A stretch of 6,440 nucleotides of DNA from Deltaproteobacteria bacterium (GTDB taxonomy: Bacteria > Myxococcota_A > UBA9160 > SZUA-336): positions 1 through 6,440 of the forward strand of contig DAOUZG010000111.1 of assembly GCA_030665705.1 (NCBI GenBank). Direction: 5' to 3'. The notes beneath the pieces are model-generated. The model saw only the letters and a program-made list of their open reading frames with translations. It was not told the DNA's origin and did not search any database. How positions within the stretch are numbered: position 1 is the first letter of the stretch; every line of letters starts with the position of its first letter. The translations under genes were made by a program, and so were the position numbers. Shown here in pieces: positions 5,773-6,440 of this stretch.

Positions 5773-6384
5773 ATGAGGAAACGGATCGCCTGGACATTGG
5801 CCCTGGCGCTCGTCGCGTCGACGGTCTGGGCGGGATCGATCGCAGACCCCATACCGGCGAACCCGTGCCCCGGCGGAGCGGCGTTCAAGGCGAAACTCGC
5901 CGTACTCGATGTGAGCTCCGATGGAACCGCCTTCTGCGGGGGGATCGTCAACGCCGACACGGCGATTACGTGCACCATCAAGGAGCCCGACTCGGGGGGC
6001 ACGACGGCCGATCTGGTGATCGAGTACTACGACGAAACCGGTGCGCCGATGAACTCGCCCCTGGGAGTCGCAGCCGACACGTTCTGTGGCGCGTCTCCGG
6101 GAGACACGCTGACGTTCACCCTCTCGCCGCTGCCGCCGGGTCCCTTCGGGTTCGGTCCCTGGGTGGGACCTCCTGCGATCCCGGGATTCGTGGGGGCTGC
6201 AGGAGGCTCGTGTGGACCCGGCTGTGCGCGGCACGGCTATGCCCGCATCTTCTCGACGGACAAGAAGCTCCACTGCACGGGCACGCGAATCGACACGAGC
6301 GGGTTCTGTCTCGGCGCCTCTCCGACACCTCTGACGACCAAGAACCTGACCGGGATCAAGATCGCGCGTCAGAAAGGGGACTAA
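5773..6384 (+). CDS. Secreted protein of unknown function, second of the tandem paralogous pair
   Basis: This 203-residue protein has a clear type I signal peptide: MRKR, a hydrophobic run at 5-18 and likely cleavage after VWA at 18-20. It is a paralog of the preceding gene. DPIPANPCP (25-33) matches DPVPANTCP. GGI, then TAITCTIKEPDSGG (63-76) and ADLVIEYYDETGAPM (79-93), align with the corresponding strands of the first protein. ARIFSTDKKLHCTGTRIDTSG (157-177) aligns with its late strand pair. Both end in QKGD. Cysteines 32, 67, 105 and 168 align with those of the first protein; C55, C147, C151 and C179 are extra and could form additional disulfides. A glycine/proline-rich region at 121-150 contains CGPGC. 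No enzyme motif is seen and no named family is recognised. It probably acts in the periplasm or outside the cell alongside its partner. The start is fixed by the signal peptide and the site at 5760-5765. Confidence 0.84.
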   Translation: MRKRIAWTLALALVASTVWAGSIADPIPANPCPGGAAFKAKLAVLDVSSDGTAFCGGIVNADTAITCTIKEPDSGGTTADLVIEYYDETGAPMNSPLGVAADTFCGASPGDTLTFTLSPLPPGPFGFGPWVGPPAIPGFVGAAGGSCGPGCARHGYARIFSTDKKLHCTGTRIDTSGFCLGASPTPLTTKNLTGIKIARQKGD

Positions 6385-6424
6385 GACCGTCCTCTGCAGC
6401 GCGTAACGCGGCGAGGGTGCATCC

Positions 6425-6440
6425 CCTTCCAGGTGGAAGG
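6425..6440 (+). terminator. Stem-loop after the secreted pair, cut by the window edge
   Basis: CCTTCC at 6425-6430 pairs perfectly with GGAAGG at 6435-6440 around an AGGT loop, 40 bases after the last stop. Two further C residues at 6423-6424 could lengthen the stem if the next bases are G. Whether a T tract follows cannot be seen, so this is only a candidate intrinsic terminator. Confidence 0.45.

Noticed and set aside
5632..6273. Minus-strand frame of 213 codons opposite the second secreted gene
   Set aside because: The plus-strand frame has a signal peptide, a ribosome binding site and paralogy to its neighbour; the minus frame is arginine-rich with no such support.
1..6440. CRISPR arrays, tRNA/rRNA genes, insertion sequences, toxin-antitoxin or defence genes
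   Set aside because: I found no regularly spaced repeats, cloverleaf structures, terminal inverted repeats with transposase motifs, or defence-type domains in either strand.

Overview
The window is GC-rich bacterial DNA, densely coding, with strong third-position G/C preference and long open frames antisense to real genes. No taxonomic marker is present. The gene content (a PAS-rich hybrid histidine kinase, a FadB2-type hydroxyacyl-CoA dehydrogenase, a lipoprotein-like methyltransferase and small secreted proteins ending in QKGD) fits an uncultured deltaproteobacterial-type lineage (Myxococcota, Desulfobacterota or Binatota-like). That placement is inference and weakly held.

Layout. On the minus strand, the left edge holds the first 51 codons of a PolB-type 3'-5' exonuclease-like protein (1-153). 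Upstream of it on the same strand is a class I SAM-dependent methyltransferase that begins with a signal or lipoprotein leader (236-949). A 206-base divergent intergenic region with two nested inverted repeats separates this pair from the plus-strand genes. The plus strand carries a large soluble hybrid sensor kinase (1156-3852), a 210-base spacer with several GC-rich inverted repeats, an NAD-dependent 3-hydroxyacyl/3-hydroxybutyryl-CoA dehydrogenase with a very strong ribosome binding site (4063-4923), a 288-base leader region, and two tandem paralogous secreted proteins (5212-5769 and 5773-6384). A possible terminator is cut by the right edge.

The genes do not form one recognisable pathway. 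The kinase senses through an unassigned N-terminal region plus two PAS domains and signals through its own receiver domain, but no DNA-binding partner is in view. The dehydrogenase is a stand-alone beta-oxidation or butyrate/PHB-type enzyme without thiolase or hydratase neighbours. The secreted pair is the least understood and most interesting part. Both proteins share a DP[VI]PANxCP motif just after the signal peptide, four alignable cysteines and a C-terminal QKGD. They are separated by three bases. They sit behind a leader containing a candidate 10-codon upstream ORF whose stop overlaps the first gene's start as ATGA.
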